DNA of 64,000 nucleotides, from assembly GCF_002563715.1 (NCBI RefSeq), contig NZ_PDJJ01000001.1, positions 1,426,001 through 1,490,000 of the forward strand. The letters run 5' to 3'. The position numbers were made by a program, and so were the translations under genes. Position 1 is the first letter of the stretch, and every line of letters starts with the position of its first letter. Shown piece after piece: positions 18,170 through 29,197 of this stretch. The DNA comes from Isoptericola jiangsuensis. GTDB taxonomy: Bacteria; Actinomycetota; Actinomycetes; Actinomycetales; Cellulomonadaceae. A model generated the notes under the pieces. That model saw nothing but the letters and a program-made list of their open reading frames with translations, made no database searches and had not been told where the DNA came from.

Positions 18170-20197
18170 ATGACCGAGACCGGACCGCAGGACGACCCCG
18201 TCGGCCCGACCGCGGACCCCGGCGCGTCGGTGTCCGCGAACTCGGCGTTGACCCCCGACGTCGGGACGGCCGCGCTGCTCGATGCCCTCGACACGCTGCG
18301 CGCCCGCTGCGGCGCGCTGCGGCTGCCCCTCGACGTCCCGGGCGTGCACGCCGCGCGTACCGACCTGGCCCGCGCCACCGACCAGCTGGACGACTACCTG
18401 CTGCCGCGGCTGCGGGCCGAGCGGGCGCCGCTGCTCGTCGTGGTGGGCGGGTCCACGGGCGCCGGGAAGTCGACCCTCGTCAACTCGCTGCTCGGCGAGC
18501 AGGTGACCACGCCCGGGGTGCTGCGACCCACGACGCGCTCACCCGTGCTGGTGCACCATCCGCTCGACGCGCGCTGGTTCTCTGGCGACCGCGTCCTGCC
18601 CGGCCTCGCCCGGGTCGAGTCGCACACCGAGGCGCCGGCCGCCGGGTCCGCCCGCGCGCTGCGGCTCGTGGCGAGCGGCAGCCTGCCGCAGGGCCTCGCC
18701 CTGCTGGACGCCCCGGACGTCGACTCCGTGGAGGAGGCGAACCGCGACCTCGCCGCGCAGCTCCTCGGCGCGGCGGACCTGTGGCTGTTCGTCACCACCG
18801 CGGCCCGCTACGCCGACGCCGTCCCGTGGGACCTGCTCACGACCGCTGCGGGGCGCCGCGCCCAGGTGGCGCTCGTCCTGGACCGGGTCGACCCGGGGGT
18901 CGAGGAGGTCGCCGTCGACCTGCGCCGGCTGATGACCGAGCACGGCCTGCGCGACGCGGCGCTGTTCGTCGTGCCCGAGACCGCGGGGGAGGGCATGGTC
19001 GACGGCCTGCTGCCCGAGTCCGCCGTCGGGGAGCTCGCGACGTGGCTGTCCGGGCTGGGTGGCGACCCGGAGTCGCGGGCGCGTGTCATCGCGGCGACCC
19101 GCGACGGCGTGATCGACGACCTGGTCCGCCGGGCCGGCGCGCTCGCGGACGCCGCCGACGCGCAGCGGGCCGCGGACGTCCGCCTGCGCGACGCGGTCGA
19201 GCGGCATCACGCGGAGGCGTTGCGCCAGGTGGAGGCCGCGACGTCGGACGGCGCGCTGCTGCGCGGCGAGGTGCTGGCCCGCTGGCAGGACTTCGTCGGG
19301 ACGGGTGAGTTCTTCCGCGCGCTGGAGGCCGGTGTCGGCAAGGTGCGCGACGCCGTCGGGCGGTTCTTCCGGGGCAAGCCGAAGGAGGCGCCGCAGGTCG
19401 AGCAGGCCATCGCGCACGGCCTGGAGTCCGTGGTGCTCGACGCCGCCGAGCAGGCCGCCGAGCGCACGTACGCCGACTGGCGCGGCGACCCCGCCGGGGC
19501 GTCGCTGCTCGACGGCCTGGAGCTGTCCCGCACCGCCCCGAACCTGCGGCCCGAGGTCGCCGGGGCGATCCGCGCCTGGCAGGGCGACGTCCTCGCCCTG
19601 GTGCGCGAGCAGGGGGAGTCCCGGCGCGGCACCGCGCGGGCCCTGTCGTTCGGGCTGAACGCGCTCGGTGTCAGCCTCATGATCGTCGTGTTCGCCTCGA
19701 CCGCGGGCCTCACCGGGCTGGAGGTGGGGATCGCCGGCGGCACCGCCGTCGCCGCGCAGAAGCTGCTGGAGGCCGTGTTCGGCGACGACGCCGTGCGGCG
19801 CCTCGCCGCGGAGGCCAAGGAGCGTCTCACCGCCCGCGTCGACGCCGTGCTCCACGGGCAGGCGGCGCGGTACACCGCCCAGCTCGACGCCCTCGGCACC
19901 GACGACGTGCGTGGCGAGCGCCTGCGGGACGCCGCGGCGACGGTCGCGGCCGCCGCCCGCGACGAGCGGGCCGCTCGCCCTCGTACCGACGACGGGCTCA
20001 CCCGGCCGTGGAGCGGCGGCCTGCTGCGCGGCGCCGGGACGTTCCGGCCGCCGACCAGCCCCGGCGGCGTGCCACGCGTCCCCGGTTCGACCGCGGGCAC
20101 GGGCGCCGCAGCCGGTACCTCGACCGGCACGACCGACGACGACCGCCCCCGACGGGCACCGTTCTGGCGGCGTCGGCGCCGCGGGGAGGACGCATGA
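18170..20197 (+). CDS. Dynamin-like GTPase, pair 2 first gene
   Basis: A 675-residue GTPase, the longer counterpart of the protein at 11102-12754. G1 GSTGAGKST (~95-103), PTTRSP, G3 LLDAPDVDSVEEAN, and a G4-position LDRVDP; the shared blocks GADLWLFVTTAARYADAVPW and LLPRLRxExxPxxVVV show common descent. Unlike its paralogue it carries a hydrophobic segment at about 492-537 (LGVSLMIVVFASTAGLTGLEVGIAGGTAV) and a Pro/Thr/Gly-rich, finally very basic tail (WRRRRRGEDA). A CAGACT hexamer 6 bases before ATG 18170 suggests a leaderless promoter. The stop overlaps the next start (ATGA). Confidence 0.85.
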   Translation: MTETGPQDDPVGPTADPGASVSANSALTPDVGTAALLDALDTLRARCGALRLPLDVPGVHAARTDLARATDQLDDYLLPRLRAERAPLLVVVGGSTGAGKSTLVNSLLGEQVTTPGVLRPTTRSPVLVHHPLDARWFSGDRVLPGLARVESHTEAPAAGSARALRLVASGSLPQGLALLDAPDVDSVEEANRDLAAQLLGAADLWLFVTTAARYADAVPWDLLTTAAGRRAQVALVLDRVDPGVEEVAVDLRRLMTEHGLRDAALFVVPETAGEGMVDGLLPESAVGELATWLSGLGGDPESRARVIAATRDGVIDDLVRRAGALADAADAQRAADVRLRDAVERHHAEALRQVEAATSDGALLRGEVLARWQDFVGTGEFFRALEAGVGKVRDAVGRFFRGKPKEAPQVEQAIAHGLESVVLDAAEQAAERTYADWRGDPAGASLLDGLELSRTAPNLRPEVAGAIRAWQGDVLALVREQGESRRGTARALSFGLNALGVSLMIVVFASTAGLTGLEVGIAGGTAVAAQKLLEAVFGDDAVRRLAAEAKERLTARVDAVLHGQAARYTAQLDALGTDDVRGERLRDAAATVAAAARDERAARPRTDDGLTRPWSGGLLRGAGTFRPPTSPGGVPRVPGSTAGTGAAAGTSTGTTDDDRPRRAPFWRRRRRGEDA

Positions 20198-21870
20198 AGC
20201 CGGACCTGGCCACGCGCACGACCGCCCTCGAGCAGGCCGTCACCGCGGGGGAGGGCCGCCTCGACCCCGACCTCGTCACCACGGCGCGCGCCGTCGTGGA
20301 ACGCGCGCGGCAGCGGGGCGGCCTGAGCGCCGAGCACACGGTGGCCGCGCTCGCCGGGGCCACCGGTTCCGGCAAGTCGAGCGTGCTCAACGCCGTCGCG
20401 GGTACCGACCTCGCCGAGCCGGGCGTCCGGCGCCCGACGACGTCGCACGCGCTGGCGGCCGTGTGGGGCGAGGGCGCCGACGACCTCCTCGACTGGCTGG
20501 ACGTGCCGCGCCGGCACGAGATGGAGCCCACCGCGACGGAACCGGCCGCCGCCGGGCTGCTGCGCCGCACCCGCACACCCGCCGGCATCACCACCGGCCT
20601 GGTGCTGCTCGACCTGCCCGACCACGACTCCGTCGTCGTGGAGCACCGGGTGCGCGCGGAACGGCTGGTGGAGCGTGCCGACCTCCTGGTGTGGGTCGTG
20701 GACCCGCAGAAGTACGCGGACGCCGCGCTGCACGAGCGGTACCTGCGGCCCTTGGCGGGGCGCAGCGACGTCGTGGTGGTCGCCCTCAACCAGGCCGACC
20801 GGCTCACCCCGGCCGAGAAGGACGCCGTGCTGGCGGACCTGAAGCGGCTCGTCACGGCGGACGGTCTGCCCGGCGCGACCTTGGTCGCCGTCTCGGCCCG
20901 CACGGGCGAGGGCACGGACCGGCTGCGCGGCCTGCTGGCCGACGCGGCGCGGCGGCGTGAGGCCGCCACGGCCCGGCTCGCCGCGGACACCCGCGCCGTC
21001 GCGCGCGACGTCGTCGCCGCGTGCGGGGACGCGCCCCCGGCCCGGGCCGCCGACCGCGCCCAGGGCGCCCTCGTGGACGCCCTGGAGGACGCCGCGGGTG
21101 TCACCACCGTCGTGGGCGCGGTCCGCTCGTCCGCCGCCCGTGACGCGCACCTCGCCACGGGCTGGCCGGTCACCCGCTGGCTCGCCCGGTTCCGCAAGGA
21201 CCCGCTGCGTCGCCTCGGGCTGCGCCGTGACGAGGTGCGGGTGCCGGTGGACCGCCCCGACCTCCAGCACACGTCCCTGCCGCAGTCCCGTCCCAGCGTG
21301 CGTGCCGCCACCGCGACGGCCGTGCGGACCTACGTCGACGAGGTGACCGCCGGCGCGCCGGACGCGTGGGTGCTGGCCGCCCGGGACCGGGCCACGGACG
21401 CCACGGAGCGGCTACCCGACGCCCTGGACCAGGCCGTCGCGTCGACCCGCCTGGAGGAGGAGCGCCGCCCGTTCTGGTGGCGGGTCGTCGGCGTCCTGCA
21501 GTGGCTGCTGCTCGCGACCGCCGTCGTGGGCCTGGCGTGGCTGGGCGTCGACGCGCTCCTGGCGTACTTCCAGCTTCCGCCGCTGATCGTGCCCGACCTG
21601 ACCGTCGACCTCACGCGCTGGGGCGGGGGGACCCTGGACCTCCCGTGGCCGACGGTCCTCGCCGTCGGCGGCGTCGTCGCCGGACTGCTCCTCGCGCTGC
21701 TCGGCCGCCTGCTCGGGGCGGTCGGGGCCCGGCGTCGCGCCGCTCGGGTGCGTCGCCGCCTGCGCGAGTCCGTCGTCGGGGTCGCCGTCGAGCAGGTCCG
21801 CACCCCCGTCGCCGAGGAGCTCGACGCGCTCACCACCTGCCGGACGGCCGCCCGGACGGCCGCGGCCTGA
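20194..21870 (+). CDS. Dynamin-like GTPase with transmembrane hairpin, pair 2 second gene
   Basis: A 558-residue paralogue of the protein at 12751-14334. G1 GATGSGKSS (56-64), PTTSHA, G3 LLDLPDHDSV, then VWVVDPQKYAD, G4 NQAD, G5 VSARTGEG. Two hydrophobic segments lie at about 427-459 (LLLATAVVGLAWLGVDALLA) and 486-511 (VLAVGGVVAGLLLALLG), separated by a 25-residue loop, and are followed by an Arg-rich region. It is preceded by GGGAGGA and coupled to the upstream GTPase gene. The pair should form a membrane-bound heteromer like other bacterial dynamin pairs; whether pairs 1 and 2 mix is open. Confidence 0.87.
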   Translation: MKPDLATRTTALEQAVTAGEGRLDPDLVTTARAVVERARQRGGLSAEHTVAALAGATGSGKSSVLNAVAGTDLAEPGVRRPTTSHALAAVWGEGADDLLDWLDVPRRHEMEPTATEPAAAGLLRRTRTPAGITTGLVLLDLPDHDSVVVEHRVRAERLVERADLLVWVVDPQKYADAALHERYLRPLAGRSDVVVVALNQADRLTPAEKDAVLADLKRLVTADGLPGATLVAVSARTGEGTDRLRGLLADAARRREAATARLAADTRAVARDVVAACGDAPPARAADRAQGALVDALEDAAGVTTVVGAVRSSAARDAHLATGWPVTRWLARFRKDPLRRLGLRRDEVRVPVDRPDLQHTSLPQSRPSVRAATATAVRTYVDEVTAGAPDAWVLAARDRATDATERLPDALDQAVASTRLEEERRPFWWRVVGVLQWLLLATAVVGLAWLGVDALLAYFQLPPLIVPDLTVDLTRWGGGTLDLPWPTVLAVGGVVAGLLLALLGRLLGAVGARRRAARVRRRLRESVVGVAVEQVRTPVAEELDALTTCRTAARTAAA

Positions 21871-21901
21871 GCCGAGCGCCACGGCGTGCGACGATGCGGG
21901 C

Positions 21902-22399
21902 ATGAGTCGCCTGCACGTGCCCGTCTCCTTGCGCTGGTCGGACCTCGACGCCTACCAGCACGTCAACAACGTCGAGATGTTCCGGCTCCTGGAGGACGCC
22001 CGCATCACGGCGTTCTGGCGGCACCCGGAGGCGGAGGACCCGTGGCCGACGGCGATCCTCGACACCGGCCCGCACGCGACGAGCCACACGCTGGTCGCCG
22101 GCCAGCAGATCGAGTACCTGCGTCCGCTGGGGTTCTCCCGGGACCCGGTGCGGGTCGAGATGTGGATCGGGTCGCTCGGCGGGGCGTCCCTGGAGGTCTG
22201 CTACGAGGTGCACGACGGCGCTCCGGCGGGGTCGCCGCGGGTGGGTCCGGCGTCCGGTGCGACGCCGTACACGCGCGCCGTGACGACCATCGTCCTCATC
22301 GACGCCGCGACCGGGCGGCCCCGCCGGCTGAGCGACGACGAGCGTGCCGTGTTCACGGAGTTCGTGGGGGAGCCGATCGAGTTCCGTCGCCGCCGCTGA
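21902..22399 (+). CDS. Acyl-CoA thioesterase, 4HBT hotdog fold
   Basis: A 165-residue single hotdog-domain protein. The opening LRWSDLDAYQHVNNVEMFRLLEDAR matches the 4-hydroxybenzoyl-CoA thioesterase/YbgC pattern in which the Asp (D15-D17) and HVNN loop build the active site against the partner subunit. IEYLRPLGFSRDPVRVEMWIGSLGGASLEVCYEV gives the central sheet. Family members hydrolyse acyl-CoA or acyl-ACP thioesters; the chain length is unknown. It is 31 bases downstream of the GTPase pair on the same strand; a GACGAT hexamer close to the ATG could give it a leaderless transcript. Confidence 0.88.
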   Translation: MSRLHVPVSLRWSDLDAYQHVNNVEMFRLLEDARITAFWRHPEAEDPWPTAILDTGPHATSHTLVAGQQIEYLRPLGFSRDPVRVEMWIGSLGGASLEVCYEVHDGAPAGSPRVGPASGATPYTRAVTTIVLIDAATGRPRRLSDDERAVFTEFVGEPIEFRRRR

Positions 22400-22417
22400 C
22401 CCGGCCGGACGGCAGCG

Positions 22418-22449
22418 TGGCCCGGCACCTCCGCGGGGGTGCCGGGCCA
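22418..22449. terminator. Bidirectional terminator between thioesterase and GH9 genes
   Basis: A 12-bp perfect inverted repeat (22418-22429 and 22438-22449, TGGCCCGGCACC and complement) with an 8-base loop lies between two convergent genes and can serve both. Confidence 0.8.
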
Positions 22450-22462
22450 CTGCGGTGCCGGG

Positions 22463-24898
<2,436 letters not shown>

Positions 24899-24965
24899 TC
24901 ATCGACGCACGTCGACCCTCATGGTCGGAACCTTGGCGCCACCCGGCAAGGAGGGCGGCCCGGCT

Positions 24966-24977
24966 GAAACGGTTAGG
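24966..24977 (-). promoter_or_regulatory. LacI-type operator-like element upstream of GH9
   Basis: On the minus strand CCTAACCGTTTC, one mismatch from CCTAAACGTTTC found upstream of GH6 and GH48, in the same orientation relative to the gene and about 95 bases before the GH9 start codon. The core resembles the AANCGNTT pattern bound by LacI/GalR regulators. Confidence 0.6.
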
Positions 24978-25098
24978 CGTGCCGGCTCCACGTCCCGATC
25001 GGATGGGCGTCCCTCCGGTCGGCGCGTGAGAGCATGTGCGCGCCCCGTCGTGCTGCCTGCCTGGTCGGCACACCGTTGACGGCCCGAGCGAGGAGGCG

Positions 25099-26193
25099 GT
25101 GACGAGCACCGACGCGCATCACGCACGCAGGGTGGCCGCCTACCGCTCGGCGTCCGCGGCGCTGGGAGGCATGGGCGAGGACGCACTCCGGTCGCTCCTC
25201 GACGGCGCCGTCCCGGTGGGCGCAGGGATCGGTGGGCAGACGCTCCGTGTGCAGGTCGATGGCGTGCCGGTCTTCGTCAAACGGCTGCGGCTCACCGATC
25301 TCGAGCGGCGGCCCGAGCACCGTCGGTCGTCCGCCAACCTCTTCGGCCTGCCGCTCTTCAGCCATCTCGGTCTCGGCACCATCGGCGGCCCGGGCTTCGG
25401 CGCGTGGCGGGAGCTGTCCGTCCACCTCATGACGACGGAGTGGGTGCTCACGGGGGAGCACGACGGTTTCCCGCTGACCTACCACTGGCGGGTGCTCCCG
25501 GACGATGGCCTGCCGCTCCCTGTGGAGCTGGCGGACGTCGATCGCGCGGTCGACTACTGGGGCGGCGACACCGCGATCCGCCGTCGCATCGAGGCGGTCC
25601 GGGACGCCACCGCGAGCGTCGTCCTGTTCCTGGAGCACCTACCGCAGACCCTGCACGACTGGTTGGGGGCCCAGGTCCGGGCCGGCGACGAGGCCGTCGA
25701 ACGGGCGTGCGCGATGGTGGACTCCGGGCTGCGGGACGTCGTCGCGTTCATGAACGGCCGCGGCCTGCTGCACCTCGACTGTCACTTCTGGAACGTCCTG
25801 ACCGACGGCCGACGCCTCTACGTCGCCGACTACGGGCTGGCGGTCTCCGACCGGTTCGCGCTCGACCCGGCCGAGGCGGAGTTCGTGTCCTCGCACGGCG
25901 GCTACGACCGCTGCTACACCGCCTGGACCCTGGTGAACTGGCTCGTCGTCGCCCTGCTCGGGTGCGGGGCGGACGAACGTCGAGAGCTCGTGCGGTCCTG
26001 GGCTGCCGGGGTGACGCCCGAGGGTGTACCCGCGGCAGTGGCTGCACTGGTCGCGCGTGACGCCCCGCTCGCCGCGGCCATGGGGGACTTCTGCCTGCGG
26101 TTCCGATTCGACGGCCGACGGGAGCCCTTCCCGAGCGAGGAGCTTCGTCGGCTCGACGCGGCTCGCCGCCTTCCCGCCCGGGCCGGCGATTGA
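25099..26193 (+). CDS. Kinase-fold protein divergent from the GH9 cellulase
   Basis: About 364 residues with protein-kinase-like features: a nucleotide-strand Lys in VPVFVKRLRL (~60), a catalytic loop LLHLDCHFWNVLTDG (His-Leu-Asp then Asn, ~227-241) and a metal-binding DYGLA (~248) in place of DFG. The rest (HRRSSANLFGLPLFSHLGLGTIGGPGFGAWREL) does not match Ser/Thr kinases or APH enzymes I know well. It probably phosphorylates a small molecule or protein. The start is uncertain: GTG 25099 has AGGAGG only 2 bases upstream, GTG 25036 and a GTG near 25131 are alternatives. It shares a 227-base divergent region with the GH9 gene, including the LacI-type element. Confidence 0.65.
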   Translation: MTSTDAHHARRVAAYRSASAALGGMGEDALRSLLDGAVPVGAGIGGQTLRVQVDGVPVFVKRLRLTDLERRPEHRRSSANLFGLPLFSHLGLGTIGGPGFGAWRELSVHLMTTEWVLTGEHDGFPLTYHWRVLPDDGLPLPVELADVDRAVDYWGGDTAIRRRIEAVRDATASVVLFLEHLPQTLHDWLGAQVRAGDEAVERACAMVDSGLRDVVAFMNGRGLLHLDCHFWNVLTDGRRLYVADYGLAVSDRFALDPAEAEFVSSHGGYDRCYTAWTLVNWLVVALLGCGADERRELVRSWAAGVTPEGVPAAVAALVARDAPLAAAMGDFCLRFRFDGRREPFPSEELRRLDAARRLPARAGD

Positions 26194-26237
26194 CGGCTCG
26201 TCCGCTCGGGTCCTGCCACCGTTCTCCCGGGCGCACG

Positions 26238-26273
26238 CCGACGGCGCAGGCGGGAGGGTGCCTGCGCCGTCGG
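26238..26273. terminator. Bidirectional terminator between kinase-like and GH74 genes
   Basis: A 14-bp perfect inverted repeat (26238-26251 and 26260-26273, CCGACGGCGCAGGC and complement) with loop GGGAGGGT lies between two convergent genes. Confidence 0.85.
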
Positions 26274-26289
26274 TGGTCCCGGGAGCGTG

Positions 26290-29037
26290 TCAGGACGTCG
26301 TGCAGGCGCTGCCGTTCGAGGTCAGCTCCGTCACCGGGCCGGGCGTGCCGGAACCGATGAACCCGACCGTCGCGGACCGGCCGGGGGCGAGGTCCGTGCT
26401 CCAGGCCGGCGCGGTGGCCGTCACGGTGGCGCCGGACTGCGACAGCGTGCCGCCCCACCCCTGGACCAGGGTCTCACCGCCGGTGAACGTCCAGGCGAGC
26501 GTCCACGACGTCAGCGGCGACGTGCCGGTGTTCCGCACCGTCGCCTCGCCCTGGAACCCGCCGGGCCACTGCCCGACGACCTGGTACGTCGCGGCGCAGG
26601 TGCCGGTGGTCGGCGGGGTGGGCGACGTCGACGGGCTCGGCGTCGGGGTCGGGCTGACCGACGGGCTGGGCGAGGTCGACGGGTCGGGTGTCGCGCTCGG
26701 GGTCGTCGACGGCGTCGGCCCCGGCGTCGGTTCGGTGCCGCCGAACTGTCCGACGACGACGCCACGGCCGTTCGTCCCCACGTAGACGCGGCCGTAGACG
26801 TCCGGGTCGCCGGTGATGACGGCACCGGTCCACGCGAACTGGTGGGCGTCGTCGTTGATCCGCACCCACGTGGCGCCGGCGTCGTCGGAGCGGAAGATGC
26901 CCCGCACGCCGTCGATCTTCGACGACGTGTAGACGGCCGGGTGGTCGTGGCCCGCCGCGGCCCGGCCGAAGCCGACGGTGTCGCCCTCCTGGACGCCCGC
27001 CACCGGGGTGAACGTGGCGCCGAAGTCGGTGGAGCGCCACATGCCGTAGACGCCGTCGGTCTCGCCGCCGGCGACCCACACGTTCCCGGCCTTGCCGGGC
27101 ACGGTCTCGACGTGGTGCCGCCCGGCGGCGGGCAGCCCGGTCGCGGCGGACGCGGTGAACGACGCACCGCCGTCGCGGGAGGTGTAGAACGTCCCGTCGG
27201 CGAACGCGTAGAAGGTCTGCGGGTCCTCCTTGTCGGCGCGCACGGTGGCCCCGGCCGGGACGCCCGTCGACGCGTTCCACGTCGACCCGAGGGTGGTGGA
27301 GCGGAGCACGCCGGTGCCGTCGGGGCTCCACACGAGGGTGGCGCCGTCGGCGGACAGCGCGACGTTCCCCGGCCCGGTGACGCCGGCCGGCTGCTGCGCC
27401 GCCCACCACGCGTCGCCGCCCGACGTGGAGACGCCGAGGTACTGGTCGCCGCCGGTGCCGACCCGCACCATCGTGGCGGGCTTCTTCCAGGCGACGTCGA
27501 GGCTCAGTACGCCCGAGTGGTACGGCTGGGTGTAGGCGAACCGTGACGGCACCTGCGTGATGTCGTGGTGCACGAAGCCGCCGATGTCGTACATCCCGGA
27601 GACGAGCTCGACGTCGCCGGGTGGGGCGACGAGGTCCTGGATCGCGGTCTCCTCGATGCCCTGCGCGCGGACGGAGATGTCGACGGTGCCCCCGGTGTCC
27701 CAGTCGGTGAGGTTGTCGCCGCCGTAGACGGTCGCGCCGGTGCCGTACAGGAAGCGGTCGGAGTCGAACGGGTCGATCTCGAACGACTCCATCATCCAGC
27801 CGAGCTTCGGGCTGTCCTCGGGGGCGGTCCCCGCGCTGCCGAAGTCCAGCCACGGCGCGCCGGAGACGTCGAGGTCGTAGTGCTTGGTGCGCGCCGGGTA
27901 GCCGGCCCACTCCCAGATCGGCGCCCAGGTCTCGCCGCGGTCCGTGGAGCGGTAGACCTGGTTGTCCGGCCACCACGACATCTGGGAGGTCACGACGAGC
28001 GTGTCCGGGTCCTGCCGGTCCACCGCCAGGCCCGAGTAGCCGAAGTAGGCGTCGGTGCTGTCGGACGGCACGGGGGAGATGTCGGTCCAGGTGCCCGAGG
28101 CCGTGTCGAGGCGCCACACCTCCCCGAGGTCGCCGTCGTAGGGGCCGCCGGTGGAGGACGTCGCGACGTAGAGCTGCCCGTCGGCGAGCTCGGCCTTGTG
28201 CGGCACGAACCCGGTGGGCTGTCCCGCCACGCGCTGCCAGGTCGCCCCGGCGTCGGTCGACCTGTAGACGTTGTTCTCCTTGTCCGCCACACCGACGTAG
28301 ATCGTCGGGGTGGGGGAGCCCGCGGTGCCGGAGGCCTCGTCGAACACGGTCCAGAGGACCCCCTGGTTGGAGCCGCTGTACCCGTCGGGGTCGCTCGGGT
28401 CGACGACGTAGTTCCCGGCGTTGGGGAAGCTCGTCACCTGCGACCAGGTGACGCCGGAGTCGGTGGAGCGCCACAGGCCGTGCCCGCCCTCGGAGCCCAG
28501 GTAGAGGACCCGGTTGTCGTGCGGGTCGATCATGAGGCGCTCGCCCATGCCACGGCCCGGCATGTTCCCGCCGACCTGGAACGGCAGGTCGGTGCGCTGC
28601 CACGTCTCGCCGCGGTCCCGGGAGCGCAGCACCGCGCCGTCGTTCGGGTCCCACGAGTTCGTGTAGGTGCCGACCATGACGTAGACGTTGTCCGGGTCGA
28701 CGGGGTCGGTGGCCAGGGACAGGACGCCGGAGTGGCTCCAGTCGTCCCAGCCGACGTGGTCGAGCAGGGGGACCCAGCGCTGCGTCGTGGGGTCGAGGCG
28801 GTAGGCGCCGCCGATGTCGGTGCGGGCGTAGACGAGATCCTGCTCGCCCTCGTTGTAGACGATGCCGGGGACGAACCCGCCCCCGACGATCTCCACGTTG
28901 CCCCAGGTGTAGTCGGCCGCGGCGGTTCCGGTGGCGGTCCCGAGCGGCGCGGCGGGGGTCTGGGCGACGGCGACGCCCACCCCCGCGGCGACGAGCCCGG
29001 TCGTCGCCAGCGCGGCGACGGTCGGTCGAAGTCTCAT
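26290..29037 (-). CDS. GH74 xyloglucanase with CBM2
   Basis: A 915-residue secreted enzyme. The signal peptide ends near VAVAQTPAA (~26). The GH74 double seven-bladed propeller spans ~42-765, recognisable by repeated RSTDxGxTW/sialidase-type blades (e.g. 189-198, 259-267, 363-371). The two catalytic aspartates are in YARTDIGGAY (D74) and SGMYDIGGF (D484), matching the known pair of the family. A Pro/Thr/Ser linker precedes a C-terminal CBM2 (~815-915, [18 protein letters not shown]). It cleaves the glucan backbone of xyloglucan that coats cellulose microfibrils. ATG 29037 follows GGGAGTGAGAACGG. Its upstream region carries a LacI-type element and a palindrome. Confidence 0.95.
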   Translation of the reverse strand: MRLRPTVAALATTGLVAAGVGVAVAQTPAAPLGTATGTAAADYTWGNVEIVGGGFVPGIVYNEGEQDLVYARTDIGGAYRLDPTTQRWVPLLDHVGWDDWSHSGVLSLATDPVDPDNVYVMVGTYTNSWDPNDGAVLRSRDRGETWQRTDLPFQVGGNMPGRGMGERLMIDPHDNRVLYLGSEGGHGLWRSTDSGVTWSQVTSFPNAGNYVVDPSDPDGYSGSNQGVLWTVFDEASGTAGSPTPTIYVGVADKENNVYRSTDAGATWQRVAGQPTGFVPHKAELADGQLYVATSSTGGPYDGDLGEVWRLDTASGTWTDISPVPSDSTDAYFGYSGLAVDRQDPDTLVVTSQMSWWPDNQVYRSTDRGETWAPIWEWAGYPARTKHYDLDVSGAPWLDFGSAGTAPEDSPKLGWMMESFEIDPFDSDRFLYGTGATVYGGDNLTDWDTGGTVDISVRAQGIEETAIQDLVAPPGDVELVSGMYDIGGFVHHDITQVPSRFAYTQPYHSGVLSLDVAWKKPATMVRVGTGGDQYLGVSTSGGDAWWAAQQPAGVTGPGNVALSADGATLVWSPDGTGVLRSTTLGSTWNASTGVPAGATVRADKEDPQTFYAFADGTFYTSRDGGASFTASAATGLPAAGRHHVETVPGKAGNVWVAGGETDGVYGMWRSTDFGATFTPVAGVQEGDTVGFGRAAAGHDHPAVYTSSKIDGVRGIFRSDDAGATWVRINDDAHQFAWTGAVITGDPDVYGRVYVGTNGRGVVVGQFGGTEPTPGPTPSTTPSATPDPSTSPSPSVSPTPTPSPSTSPTPPTTGTCAATYQVVGQWPGGFQGEATVRNTGTSPLTSWTLAWTFTGGETLVQGWGGTLSQSGATVTATAPAWSTDLAPGRSATVGFIGSGTPGPVTELTSNGSACTTS

Positions 29038-29082
29038 CCGTTCTCACTCCCTCGTGCGGACGGCGGGGCGCACACGCACGAC

Positions 29083-29120
29083 GGTGGCCCGCGGGCACGG
29101 CACCGTGCCCGCGAGCCACC
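29083..29120 (-). terminator. Hairpin in the GH74 leader / end of the S55-like gene
   Basis: An interrupted inverted repeat: outer arms GGTGGC/GCCACC (29083-29088, 29115-29120) and inner arms GCGGGCACGG/CCGTGCCCGC (29091-29100, 29103-29112). It could end the S55-like transcript coming from upstream, or, if GH74 transcription starts near the operators, form a structure in its untranslated leader. Confidence 0.55.
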
Positions 29121-29125
29121 GTAGG

Positions 29126-29138
29126 TGAAGCGCTTCGA
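29126..29138 (-). promoter_or_regulatory. Palindrome GAAGCGCTTC upstream of GH74
   Basis: A perfect 10-bp palindrome at 29127-29136 within TGAAGCGCTTCGA, centred about 95 bases before the GH74 start. The half-sites with central GC-GC are like those of LacI-family regulators of the CebR/CelR kind, though only the centre matches TGGGAGCGCTCCCA. Confidence 0.5.
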
Positions 29139-29162
29139 CGCGACCAGGGAGGCCGGGGCGCC

Positions 29163-29174
29163 GAATCGTTTAGG
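29163..29174 (-). promoter_or_regulatory. LacI-type operator-like element upstream of GH74
   Basis: On the minus strand CCTAAACGATTC, one mismatch from the CCTAAACGTTTC element of GH6 and GH48, oriented toward GH74, about 126 bases before its start codon and 23 bases after the S55-like gene. Confidence 0.6.
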
Positions 29175-29197
29175 CCGACCCGGCGCCCCGGCTCAGG

